From: Salinibacterium sp.
Lineage (GTDB): Bacteria; Actinomycetota; Actinomycetes; Actinomycetales; Microbacteriaceae
Direction of reading: 5' to 3'
DNA length: 11,210 nucleotides
Assembly: GCA_004297555.1 (NCBI GenBank)
Contig: SCSV01000314.1
Span: 1 to 11,210, forward strand
Every line of letters starts with the position of its first letter. The stretch's first letter is position 1. The notes under the pieces were generated by a model. It saw only the letters and a list, made by a program, of their open reading frames with translations, searched no databases and was not told the origin of the DNA. The position numbers and the translations under genes were made by a program. This document shows positions 1 through 7,005 of the stretch, piece by piece.

Positions 1-1082
1 CCTTCGCCGAGCTGTGGCACCGGCACTACCTCGCCGGAATGCGCATCGCGCACCAGTTCACCTCGATTGATGCGGATGATCTGGTCTCCGAGGCCTACAC
101 GCGCATCTTCCAGCGAATCCGCGCCGGGGGCGGGCCGACCGGGGCTTTCCGTCCGTACCTGTATGCGACCATCCGCAATCTGGCTTCGAGTTGGGGCGCA
201 GCCAGGCGTGACATCCAGGTCGACGACATCACGGTATTCGAAGACCCGCGCACTGTTGACGACGCGACCCTCGCGGCCCTTGACCGATCCCTCACCGCAC
301 GAGCATTCCGGACTCTGCCCGAGCGATGGCAAACGGTGCTCTGGTACACCGAGGTCGAGGGCATGGACCCGCACGAGGTCGCCCCGCTGCTTGGGCTCAC
401 CGCCAACGGTGTGGCGGCGTTGGCATACCGTGCCCGCGAGGGCTTGCGTAAAGCCTGGCTGCAGGCCCACCTCAACGACGATGTCGCCTCGCCCGAATGC
501 CGCTGGACCATCGCGCACCTAGGCGATCATGCTCGATCCGGCTTGGGAGAGCGCGACGAGGCGCGAATCCGCCGGCACCTATCTGAGTGCACGAGTTGCC
601 CGATCATCAATGACGAGGTGGATGACCTCGGTTCCCGACTCGCGATCATCGTGCTGCCCCTCGTGCTCGGTGGTGCCGTCGGTGGCTCGTTACTCGGCTC
701 TCTCGGATCGGGGACAGCCGCGGCAGCCGCCGTGGTACCACCGCTGCCCGCCATTCTCGGCGCGACCGGTGCCGGCGCTGGCATCTCTGTGCCCGCGCTG
801 GTCGGCACGATCGCGGTCGTTGCCGCGATTTCCACTGGTGCAGCCATCTCCTCGGCCCCGTTGGTCGCGACTACCCAGAACACCGATCATCAAAGCCTCG
901 CTCCGGCAGACGGAACAGTGCTCGGGCTCGGCGGAACCACGGTTGAGCCTAGTGTCCCGGGTCTCGATCAGCTCGCCGGGGATGCGAGCAATTCGCTCCC
1001 GACACCTATTCCGTCGATCACGCTGCCGGTGCCGCTCCCCGCGCTCACGAATCTCGACGTCGGGGTGCCGAAAAGCCCCTAG
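1..1082 (+). CDS. Sigma-70 family (ECF-like) sigma factor fused to zinc-finger anti-sigma-like domain and membrane tail, 5' partial
   Basis: The reading frame is open from base 3 (FAELWHRHYLAG just before the first visible ATG at 39), so the true start lies upstream and about 359 residues are visible. Numbering from the ATG at 39: sigma region 2 spans about 1-55 (DADDLVSEAYTRIF, then FRPYLYATIRNLASSW), and region 4 spans about 88-145 (TLPERWQTVLWYTEVEGM, then an HTH around APLLGLTANGVAALAYRAREGLRKAW). A zinc-binding motif of the ZAS/zf-HC2 type follows, with C154 and H180-x3-C184-x2-C187. Hydrophobic stretches lie at about 201-222 and 246-272, followed by a Pro/Thr-rich tail to 347. Sigma domains fused to such C-terminal extensions are known in Actinobacteria. 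I infer a membrane-tethered, self-inhibited sigma factor; the signal and regulon are unknown. The stop overlaps the sdhB stop on the other strand. Domain assignment is firm; the mechanism is inference. Confidence 0.88.
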   Translation, partial: FAELWHRHYLAGMRIAHQFTSIDADDLVSEAYTRIFQRIRAGGGPTGAFRPYLYATIRNLASSWGAARRDIQVDDITVFEDPRTVDDATLAALDRSLTARAFRTLPERWQTVLWYTEVEGMDPHEVAPLLGLTANGVAALAYRAREGLRKAWLQAHLNDDVASPECRWTIAHLGDHARSGLGERDEARIRRHLSECTSCPIINDEVDDLGSRLAIIVLPLVLGGAVGGSLLGSLGSGTAAAAAVVPPLPAILGATGAGAGISVPALVGTIAVVAAISTGAAISSAPLVATTQNTDHQSLAPADGTVLGLGGTTVEPSVPGLDQLAGDASNSLPTPIPSITLPVPLPALTNLDVGVPKSP

Positions 1083-1087
1083 GGCTT
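1073..1087 (-). terminator. Candidate intrinsic terminator of the sdh operon at the convergent junction
   Basis: An inverted repeat AAGCCC-CTA-GGGCTT (plus strand) has 6-bp arms around a 3-base loop. On the minus strand the hairpin AAGCCC-UAG-GGGCUU runs on into further U residues (UUUU in total, from AAAA at 1071-1074), which is terminator-like for the sdh transcript. In the plus direction it is followed by CCCGCGG, so it is less convincing for the sigma gene. The stop codons of both genes fall in and next to the loop. The stem is short, so termination strength is uncertain. Confidence 0.4.
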
Positions 1088-1837
1088 CCCGCGGAGAATC
1101 GCCATTTTCACCTCGGCGATTGCCTGGGTGACCTGGATGCCGCGCGGGCAGGCATCCGTGCAATTGAAGGTCGTGCGGCAGCGCCACACTCCCTCTTTGT
1201 CGTTGAGGATGTCGAGGCGCACTTTGGCGCCCTCGTCGCGAGAGTCGAAGATGAAGCGGTGCGCGTTGACGATCGCGGCGGGGCCGAAGTATTGGCCGTC
1301 GGTCCAGAACACCGGGCAGCTTGAGGTGCACGCGGCGCACAGGATGCACTTGGTGGTGTCGTCGAAGCGGGCCCGCTCCACCGGGCTCTGCACGCGCTCT
1401 TTGCCGTCTTTCGTGGGGCCGGCAACCATGAGAAACGGGTTGACCGACCGGAAGGAGTCGAAGAATGGCTCCATGTCGACAATGAGGTCTTTCTCTAGCG
1501 GGAGCCCCTTGATCGCTTCCACGTAGATCGGCTTCGAAATGTCGAGGTCTTTGATGAGGGTCTTGCAGGCAAGCCGGTTCTTGCCATTGATGCGCATCGC
1601 GTCCGAGCCGCAAACACCGTGGGCGCACGAGCGGCGGAAGGTCAGCGAGCCGTCTTGCTCCCACTTGATCTTGTGCAGGGCATCGAGAATTCGATCGGTC
1701 GCACGCATCTCAACGTCGAAGTCTTGCCAGCGCGGCTCCTCATCGACCTCAGGGTCGAACCGGCGAATGATGAACGTCGCGGTGAAGGTCGCGATCGGCT
1801 CGGGAACTTTCGCTGCCGAGGTGACGGCCGTACTCAC
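1079..1837 (-). CDS. sdhB: Succinate dehydrogenase iron-sulfur subunit SdhB
   Basis: This 252-residue protein is the electron-transfer subunit of complex II, passing electrons from the SdhA flavin to quinone. The N-terminal ferredoxin domain carries the [2Fe-2S] ligands C71, C76 and C91, with D79 in place of the usual fourth Cys, as in E. coli SdhB. The C-terminal domain has CILCAACTSSCP: C164, C167 and C170 with C230 for [4Fe-4S], and C174, C220 and C226 for [3Fe-4S]. Spacing matches the family closely. The start is a GTG whose first base is the last base of the sdhA TAG stop (1-nt overlap, TAGTG). A good Shine-Dalgarno AAAGGAA lies 6 nt upstream at 1844-1850. It is the last gene of the operon, and its TAG stop overlaps the stop of the convergent sigma gene in CTAG. 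Confidence 0.98.
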   Translation of the reverse strand: MSTAVTSAAKVPEPIATFTATFIIRRFDPEVDEEPRWQDFDVEMRATDRILDALHKIKWEQDGSLTFRRSCAHGVCGSDAMRINGKNRLACKTLIKDLDISKPIYVEAIKGLPLEKDLIVDMEPFFDSFRSVNPFLMVAGPTKDGKERVQSPVERARFDDTTKCILCAACTSSCPVFWTDGQYFGPAAIVNAHRFIFDSRDEGAKVRLDILNDKEGVWRCRTTFNCTDACPRGIQVTQAIAEVKMAILRGKP

Positions 1838-3651
1838 TAGTACTTCCTTTCCATCGGCGGGTAGTTGGTGATCACGACCGGCTTGAAGTCGAGTCGGATG
1901 TGGTCACCGGCTTCCGCCGATTCCGGGTCGCCAGTGAGGTACGCCATGGTGTGCTTGAGGAAGTTCTTGTCGTCGCGTTCCGGGTAGTCCTCGCGCATGT
2001 GGCCGCCGCGGCTCTCCTTGCGATTGCGCGCCGAGTAGACGAGCACCTCGGCAAGGTCGAGGAGGAAGCCGAGTTCGATCGCTTCGAGCAGGTCGGTGTT
2101 GAAGCGCTTGCCCTTGTCTTGCAGGGCGATGTTCTTGTACCGGGCGCGCAGCCGCTCAATGAGTTTCGTGACTTCGCTCAGCGACTCGTCGGTGCGGAAG
2201 ATCTGGGCGTTGCGGTCCATCGAATCCTGCAACTCTTTGCGGATGGCGCCGACTCGCTCCGTGCCGTCACCGGAACGCACCATGTCCAGGATCGCCTGCA
2301 CGCCTGCCGTGGGGTTCTCCGGGAGCGGCACGAAGGGGGCGGTCTTGACGTACTCGACCGCGTTCTTGCCGGCCCGCTTGCCGAAGACGTTGATGTCGAG
2401 CAGCGAGTTGGTGCCGAGCCGGTTCGAGCCGTGCACCGAGACGCAAGCGCACTCGCCGGCGGCGTAGAGTCCTTTGACCGTCTCGGTGTTGTTGCGAAGC
2501 ACCTCGGCATTATTGGTCGTCGGGATGCCTCCCATCGCGTAATGCGCGGTCGGCAGCACGGGCACCGGTTCGGTGTAGGGCTCGACCCCGAGATAGGTGC
2601 GCGCGAACTCGGTGATGTCGGGCAGCTTCTCGTCGATGACCGCGGGCTCGAGGTGCGTGATGTCGAGATAGAGGTAGTCCTTGTCTGGGCCGGCACCGCG
2701 GCCCTCGCGAATCTCGGTCGCCATCGATCGCGACACGATGTCGCGCGGCGCGAGGTCTTTCAGAGTCGGCGTGTAGCGCTCCATAAAGCGCTCGCCCGAG
2801 GCGTTGCGCAGAATCGCGCCTTCTCCGCGGGCCGCTTCAGACAACAGGATGCCCAAGCCGGCCAATCCCGTCGGGTGGAACTGGAAGAACTCCATGTCTT
2901 CGAGGGGCAGGCCCTTGCGCCAGATGATGCCCACGCCATCGCCGGTGAGCGTGTGCGCGTTGGAGGTGGTCTTGTAGATCTTTCCGTAGCCGCCCGTGGC
3001 GAAAATGATCGCCTTGGACCGAAAGACGTGCAGCTCGCCGGTGGCAAGTTCGTAAGCGACCACGGCAGAGGGCTGGTCGACGCCATCGACCTTCGTCATT
3101 ACCAGGTCGAGCACGTAGAACTCGTTGAAGAAGTTGATGCCGAGGCGCACGCAGTTCTGGAACAGCGTCTGCAGAATCATGTGACCCGTGCGGTCGGCGG
3201 CGAAGCAGGCCCGGCGCACCGCGGCGCTGCCGTGCTCGCGAGTGTGACCGCCGAAGCGCCGCTGGTCGATCTTGCCGTCGGGAGTGCGGTTGAACGGCAG
3301 ACCCATGTTCTCAAGGTCGATGACCGCGTCGATGGCCTCTTTGGCGAGAATCTCTGCGGCATCCTGGTCGACCAGGTAGTCGCCGCCCTTGACGGTGTCG
3401 TAGGTGTGCCACTCCCAGTTGTCCTCCTCGACGTTGGCGAGAGCCGCCGCCATCCCGCCCTGCGCGGCCCCGGTGTGCGAACGCGTCGGGTAGAGCTTGG
3501 AGATCACCGCCGTGCGAGCATGCGGTCCGGCCTCGATCGCCGCGCGCATCCCGGCGCCTCCTGCGCCGACGATGACGATGTCGAACTGGTGGTAGTGCAC
3601 CCCGTCGATCATGGTGCTGGCAGACTCGGCCTCGGTGTTCGTACTGGTCAC
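1837..3651 (-). CDS. sdhA: Succinate dehydrogenase flavoprotein subunit SdhA
   Basis: This 604-residue, full-length catalytic subunit oxidises succinate to fumarate on covalently bound FAD at the cytoplasmic face of the membrane. Visible motifs are the dinucleotide-binding GAGGAG at 29-34, the FAD-attachment His H59 in RSHTGAAQGG, H259 in FQFHPTG, S271-E272, R303 in APRDIVSRS (position of the catalytic Arg), H370 in PTAHYAMGG, and R411 in GSNRLGTNSLLDI. The C-terminal helical domain ends in NYPPMERKY, typical of SdhA. The GTG start abuts the sdhD TAG stop with no gap (TAGGTG). Only a weak SD-like AAAGAG precedes it, so translation is probably coupled to sdhD. An in-frame ATG at codon 14 (3610-3612) is an alternative start that would still keep the FAD fold, but it has no Shine-Dalgarno. 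Function is certain; the exact start is fairly sure. Confidence 0.98.
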   Translation of the reverse strand: MTSTNTEAESASTMIDGVHYHQFDIVIVGAGGAGMRAAIEAGPHARTAVISKLYPTRSHTGAAQGGMAAALANVEEDNWEWHTYDTVKGGDYLVDQDAAEILAKEAIDAVIDLENMGLPFNRTPDGKIDQRRFGGHTREHGSAAVRRACFAADRTGHMILQTLFQNCVRLGINFFNEFYVLDLVMTKVDGVDQPSAVVAYELATGELHVFRSKAIIFATGGYGKIYKTTSNAHTLTGDGVGIIWRKGLPLEDMEFFQFHPTGLAGLGILLSEAARGEGAILRNASGERFMERYTPTLKDLAPRDIVSRSMATEIREGRGAGPDKDYLYLDITHLEPAVIDEKLPDITEFARTYLGVEPYTEPVPVLPTAHYAMGGIPTTNNAEVLRNNTETVKGLYAAGECACVSVHGSNRLGTNSLLDINVFGKRAGKNAVEYVKTAPFVPLPENPTAGVQAILDMVRSGDGTERVGAIRKELQDSMDRNAQIFRTDESLSEVTKLIERLRARYKNIALQDKGKRFNTDLLEAIELGFLLDLAEVLVYSARNRKESRGGHMREDYPERDDKNFLKHTMAYLTGDPESAEAGDHIRLDFKPVVITNYPPMERKY

Positions 3652-4101
3652 CTAGCGCTCTTTGCAGAAACTGGGAACGTCTGCTGGGTGAGCACCAGCC
3701 GGGCAAGGGTCGAAGGTCGTGATGACAAGGGTTCCCAACGTGAGAAGAACGATCGTGGATGCCGCGATCGAGCCGAGCAGAATTCTGCGGATGACGCGCC
3801 TGTTCGCGTAGTCGTTGACGATTGTGCGCATCCCGTTGGCACCGTGGATGAGCGCAAGCCAGAGCATGGCAAGGTCCCACCAGAACCAGAACGGGTCGCT
3901 CAACTTGCCAGCGACGAAAGCGAAGTCGATCGCTTTGACCCCCCTGCCCGCAAACAGGTTCACGAACAGGTGGCCGAAGATCAGAACGACGAGAACGATG
4001 CCGCTGAACCGCATGTAGATCCAGCCCCACTTTTCCCAGTTGATGCCGCGCTTCTTGCGCGGCGAGGCAACTTTGCTGCGGGGCGCTTCGATGAGGCTCA
4101 C
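3652..4101 (-). CDS. sdhD: Succinate dehydrogenase membrane anchor subunit SdhD
   Basis: This 149-residue membrane anchor helps bind heme b and quinone. After a basic N-terminus (RSKVASPRKKRG) come three membrane segments at about 30-51, 70-90 and 106-128. H44 lies in the first. H86 in LIHGANGMR aligns with the heme-ligand His of E. coli SdhD, and D97-Y98 in VNDYANR match the DY pair near the quinone site. The start is GTG at 4101: its GTGA overlaps the sdhC TGA stop by 4 bases, and a canonical GGAGG (4108-4112) lies 6 nt upstream inside the end of sdhC. The open frame extends much further upstream, but that part is an out-of-frame shadow of sdhC. Assignment rests on operon position plus the conserved HGANGMR..NDY motif. 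Confidence 0.93.
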   Translation of the reverse strand: MSLIEAPRSKVASPRKKRGINWEKWGWIYMRFSGIVLVVLIFGHLFVNLFAGRGVKAIDFAFVAGKLSDPFWFWWDLAMLWLALIHGANGMRTIVNDYANRRVIRRILLGSIAASTIVLLTLGTLVITTFDPCPAGAHPADVPSFCKER

Positions 4102-4511
4102 GCGCCGCCTCCGAAAATGTGCATGAGCTGGCGCGGCACGAAACCGGCGAGCAAGAGGAGCCAGAGGGTGACGACGACCCAGAACATCGCGCGTTGGTGC
4201 TTGGCACCGAAGCTCGAGAAGTCGATCAGAATGATGCGGATGCCGTTGAGCGCGTGCAATCCGATCGCCGCGACGAGGGCGATCTCGCCGAGCCCCATGA
4301 TGGGCTGCTTGTAGGTGTCGATCACGGCGTTGTAGGCCTGGGGGCTGAGGCGCACGAGCGAGGTGTCGAGAATGTGCACGAGCAAGAAGAAGTAGATCGC
4401 GGTTCCGGTGATGCGATGCAGCACCCACGACCACATGCCTTCACGACCGCGGTACAACGTTCCCGCCACGCGCTTCGGCATGGTTATTTTGGGCGTGGTG
4501 CTAGCGGACAC
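4098..4511 (-). CDS. sdhC: Succinate dehydrogenase cytochrome b556 subunit SdhC
   Basis: First gene of the sdh operon, 137 residues from GTG. It is the larger cytochrome b anchor of complex II. Motifs: GREGMWSWVLHRITG (H32-R33, the family HR-[IV]-[ST]-G signature) at the start of helix 1 (about 27-49); helix 2 at about 71-93 with H86 in LHALNGIRIILID, aligning with the heme-ligand His of E. coli SdhC; helix 3 at about 107-126. With two separate small anchors and one conserved heme-type His in each, this looks like a one-heme enzyme (inference). Start choice: GTG at 4511 gives the N-terminus MSASTTPK and sits 6 bases after a TAGACT hexamer, with no Shine-Dalgarno, so a leaderless start is likely. 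A TTG two codons earlier (4517) and an ATG ten codons later are alternatives. Confidence 0.93.
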   Translation of the reverse strand: MSASTTPKITMPKRVAGTLYRGREGMWSWVLHRITGTAIYFFLLVHILDTSLVRLSPQAYNAVIDTYKQPIMGLGEIALVAAIGLHALNGIRIILIDFSSFGAKHQRAMFWVVVTLWLLLLAGFVPRQLMHIFGGGA

Positions 4512-4517
4512 GCACAA

Positions 4518-4523
4518 AGTCTA
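4518..4523 (-). promoter_or_regulatory. Candidate -10 element of the sdhCDAB operon (leaderless type)
   Basis: On the minus strand TAGACT fits the actinobacterial TANNNT -10 pattern and ends 6 bases before the sdhC GTG, placing the transcription start at or beside the start codon. I see no convincing -35 at 17-18 bases. It lies in the 59-bp gap between the glycosyltransferase stop and sdhC, the only place for a dedicated sdh promoter outside coding sequence. The same gap holds a small inverted repeat, ACGGC-TGT-GCCGT at 4552-4564, which lacks a U-run. Confidence 0.5.
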
Positions 4524-4570
4524 TTCCGACGGCGAGGGTGCCGTGGCGCAGACGGCTGTGCCGTGCGGCG

Positions 4571-5707
4571 CTAGGAGCGAGTTGCTGCGGCGAGACTACG
4601 AGCCATGATGGCTCCCCGGTAATGCTCGAGCAATTCGGCACCGAGACTGTCCCATGAATTGGGCAGCACCGCGCGTCGCCCCGCTTCGCCCATTCGCGAC
4701 CGCAGCGGCTCGTCGCTGCTCAACGATTCGGCGTACGCGCGAAACTCCTGATCGTCCGCCGGGTCATAGAGATAGCCCGTGGTGCCATGGTCGATGAGGT
4801 CGATCGGGCCGCCAGCGCGCGGAGCGATCACCGGGATGCCGCTCGCGTGTGCTTCCTGAATGGTCTGGCCGAACGTCTCCTCCGAGCCAGTGTGCGCGAA
4901 AATGTCAAGACTCGCATAGGCAGCGGAGAGTTGAGCGTCGCGCAACGAGCCCAGCCAGGTAATGGGCATCCCGCGCAACTGGCGTTCAAGTGATGGGCGG
5001 GATGGGCCATCACCGACGATCGCGAACCGAACGTTCTCAATCCCGCGCAAAGCGGCAATGCGCTCCACTTGCTTTTCGGGCGCGAGCCGCCCGACGTAGC
5101 CGATCACCGTTTCGCCTCTCGGGGCAAATGCTCTGCGCAATTGCTCGGCCATGCGACTGTTGCGGTTACGGGGATGGTAGGCGTTCAGGTCGACCCCGCG
5201 CCCCCAGTGCGCCAGTCGATCGAGTCCTGCCCCTCGCAAATCGGTCATTGAGGCGGTCGATGGAGCGAGCGTGATTTCGGCACCTTCATGCACTTTGCGC
5301 ACCACGCGCCACGCGAAGCGGGTCGCGGCACCAAGGTTGTTCCTACGGGCGTAGCCGGCAACATCGGTTTGGAACACGGCGACCGAGGGAATCCCCAACC
5401 GCCGACCTGCTGCTATTGCCTGCGTACCAAGGAGAAACGGCGCGGCCGCGTGAATGACATCCGGTCGAAAATCTGAGATCAGTCGCTGCACGAGCGGGTT
5501 CGGGATGCCCACCGGAAACTGCCGATAGGCGATCGCGGGCACCTCGTGCACAACGAATCCGGCATACATGTCGGGCGCACCTGCGGCAGGCGCGATGACC
5601 GTGGCGTGGTGGCCGTTGTCGCGCAGGTACTCCAGCACTTTCTGCACGCTGTTGGTGACACCGTTGATCGTGGGGAGGAAACTCTCACTCACGATCGCGA
5701 CTCGCAT
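4571..5707 (-). CDS. GT4-family glycosyltransferase, probable GDP-mannose-dependent alpha-mannosyltransferase (MgtA-like)
   Basis: This 378-residue GT-B fold enzyme belongs to glycosyltransferase family 4. The N-terminal acceptor domain opens with MRVAIVSESFLPTINGVTNS (a typical start including the glycine-containing loop), followed by PDVIHAAAPFLLG (83-94) and FQTDVAGYARR (112-122). The C-terminal donor domain has IGYVGRLAPEKQVERI (202-217), VGDGPSR (231-237) and the E-x7-E motif at E277/E285 (EETFGQTIQE), then SGIPVIAPRAGGPIDLI. The pattern resembles actinobacterial mannosyltransferases that mannosylate glycolipids (MgtA/PimB-like), and the divergent neighbour manC makes GDP-mannose, which supports that donor. 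The exact acceptor is unknown. Start: ATG at 5707 puts the Rossmann strand at the N-terminus. The frame stays open to 6031, but that extension is antisense to manC. No clear Shine-Dalgarno. Confidence 0.88.
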   Translation of the reverse strand: MRVAIVSESFLPTINGVTNSVQKVLEYLRDNGHHATVIAPAAGAPDMYAGFVVHEVPAIAYRQFPVGIPNPLVQRLISDFRPDVIHAAAPFLLGTQAIAAGRRLGIPSVAVFQTDVAGYARRNNLGAATRFAWRVVRKVHEGAEITLAPSTASMTDLRGAGLDRLAHWGRGVDLNAYHPRNRNSRMAEQLRRAFAPRGETVIGYVGRLAPEKQVERIAALRGIENVRFAIVGDGPSRPSLERQLRGMPITWLGSLRDAQLSAAYASLDIFAHTGSEETFGQTIQEAHASGIPVIAPRAGGPIDLIDHGTTGYLYDPADDQEFRAYAESLSSDEPLRSRMGEAGRRAVLPNSWDSLGAELLEHYRGAIMARSLAAATRS

Positions 5708-5738
5708 TAAGCCGTTGCCGATCTGCTGATCATGATGT

Positions 5739-5751
5739 GACGCTAAGCGTC
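5739..5751. repeat. 13-bp palindrome between the divergent glycosyltransferase and manC genes
   Basis: GACGCT-A-AGCGTC is a perfect inverted repeat with 6-bp arms and a single central base. It sits about 30 bases upstream of the glycosyltransferase ATG and about 46 upstream of manC, inside the 90-bp divergent gap. It could be an operator for a dimeric regulator. As RNA it could only form a weak 5-bp hairpin. No known operator is recognised. Confidence 0.4.
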
Positions 5752-5785
5752 GAAAGCGGCGGCGAGATGAACTGCGCCTTAAGTC

Positions 5786-5791
5786 TATGTT
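5786..5791 (+). promoter_or_regulatory. Candidate -10 element of manC (leaderless type)
   Basis: TATGTT fits TANNNT and ends 6 bases before the manC ATG. GAGGG directly abuts the ATG, too close to act as a Shine-Dalgarno, so a leaderless transcript is likely. No good -35 is seen. On the opposite strand TAGACT (5782-5787) overlaps it and could serve the divergent glycosyltransferase gene. Confidence 0.45.
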
Positions 5792-5797
5792 TGAGGG

Positions 5798-6919
5798 ATG
5801 ACTCACACGCCGGGCGCTTTTGAGAACTTCTACAGCATCATTCCCGCGGGTGGCATCGGTTCCCGTCTGTGGCCGCTGTCGCGAGCGGATGCCCCGAAGT
5901 TCTTGCACGACCTGACGGGATCCGGGCAAACCTTGCTGCGCGACACCTGGGACCGGCTCGCTCCCCTCTCTGGCGAGGACCGAATCATGGTCGTCACAGG
6001 TCGCGCACATCGCGCCGCCGTGGAGGAGCAACTTCCCGAGCTTGAGGATCTGAATGTCGTGCTGGAGAGTGAGCCCAAAGACTCATCAGCCGCGATCGGG
6101 CTTGCGGCCGCAATTCTGGTCAAGCGCGAACCCGATGTGATCATCGGTTCTTTTGCCGCCGATCACGTAATCAAGGACAAGCGTGGGTTCCGGCGATCCG
6201 TCGGGGAGGGCATTGCCGCCGCCCGCGCCGGCTACATCGCGACCATCGGCATCACGCCGACGGAACCGGCGATCGGTTTCGGCTACATCCACTGCGATGG
6301 GCGCCTGGATATCGAGGGCGCCCCGAGCGCGGTCGGCGTGAAATCCTTTGTAGAGAAGCCCGACCAGGCCACCGCGGAGCGATATGTTGCCGACGGGGAC
6401 CATCTCTGGAACGGCGGCATGTTCATCGCCCGTGCCGACGTCTTTCTAACCCAACTCGGTGAATCGCAGCCTGAGCTCCTCGAGGGCCTGACCCGGCTCG
6501 CCGACGCCTGGGACACGCCCAAGCGCGGCGCCGTGGTCGACGCAGTCTGGCCCGGACTCACCAAGATCGCCGTTGATTACTCGGTGGCCGAACCCGCCGC
6601 CGAGGCCGGGAAGCTCGTCGTCATCCCCGGTGACTTCGACTGGGACGATGTCGGGGATTTCGCGTCGATCGCCAAGTTGCATTCGGGCGGTCGCAAGTCT
6701 GACCTTGCGATCCTCGGGGAGAATGCGCGTGTGCTCGCGGATGCCTCGACCGGTGTTGTGATCAGTCAGAGCGGTCGGCTAATTTCCCTGATCGGTGTGA
6801 CGGACATTGTCGTCGTCGACACTCCGGATGCTCTCCTCGTCACCACGACCGCCAATGCGCAACGGGTGAAGTCGGTTGTCGACGCCCTGAAGGTTTCTGG
6901 CCGCAGCGACGTTCTCTGA
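5798..6919 (+). CDS. manC: Mannose-1-phosphate guanylyltransferase (GDP-mannose pyrophosphorylase)
   Basis: This 373-residue cytosolic enzyme converts mannose 1-phosphate and GTP to GDP-mannose and pyrophosphate, the donor for mannosylated lipids and glycans. The nucleotidyltransferase fold starts with PAGGIGSRLWPLSR (16-29) and K34 (the G-G-x-G-x-R-L-x-P-L-S-R signature). Next come EPKDSSAAI (92-100), the metal/nucleotide-site ADHVI (121-125), FGYI (161-164), FVEKPD (184-189), WNGGMF (204-209), VDYSV (259-263) and GDFDWDDVGDF (278-288). The end carries a short beta-helix-like region, with no fused phosphomannose-isomerase cupin, so it is the short monofunctional type. It diverges from the mannosyltransferase gene, consistent with a shared pathway. 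The ATG has a TATGTT hexamer 6 bases upstream and no properly spaced Shine-Dalgarno. Confidence 0.95.
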   Translation: MTHTPGAFENFYSIIPAGGIGSRLWPLSRADAPKFLHDLTGSGQTLLRDTWDRLAPLSGEDRIMVVTGRAHRAAVEEQLPELEDLNVVLESEPKDSSAAIGLAAAILVKREPDVIIGSFAADHVIKDKRGFRRSVGEGIAAARAGYIATIGITPTEPAIGFGYIHCDGRLDIEGAPSAVGVKSFVEKPDQATAERYVADGDHLWNGGMFIARADVFLTQLGESQPELLEGLTRLADAWDTPKRGAVVDAVWPGLTKIAVDYSVAEPAAEAGKLVVIPGDFDWDDVGDFASIAKLHSGGRKSDLAILGENARVLADASTGVVISQSGRLISLIGVTDIVVVDTPDALLVTTTANAQRVKSVVDALKVSGRSDVL

Positions 6920-6929
6920 GCGCATCCGG

Positions 6930-6941
6930 GCCCGCGCGGGC
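6930..6941 (+). terminator. Weak candidate terminator hairpin after manC
   Basis: GCCCGCGCGGGC is a perfect 12-base palindrome 10 bases after the manC stop. With a realistic loop it forms only a 4-bp GC stem, and AAATTG follows rather than a T-run, so it is weak as an intrinsic terminator. No better candidate exists in the 131-bp gap before the bmp gene. Confidence 0.25.
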
Positions 6942-7005
6942 AAATTGTAACCTTTCGGCCTCGCTTGAAATTGGCCATTCCCCCGCCCGGCAGGATGCGT
7001 GACGC

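Noticed and set aside
690..1664. 324-codon minus-strand frame across the sigma gene end and sdhB
   Set aside because: An Arg-rich shadow, out of frame with sdhB and antisense to the sigma gene, with no motif.
1900..4314. 804-codon open frame on the plus strand opposite sdhA, sdhD and sdhC
   Set aside because: It is fully antisense to genes with clear motifs. The translation is low-complexity, rich in Arg, Val, Ala, Glu and Asp with no recognisable domain, as expected from GC-rich codon bias.
5708..6031. Upstream extension of the glycosyltransferase frame by 108 codons
   Set aside because: It overlaps the divergent manC start and has non-family sequence; the GT4 Rossmann strand begins exactly at the ATG at 5707.
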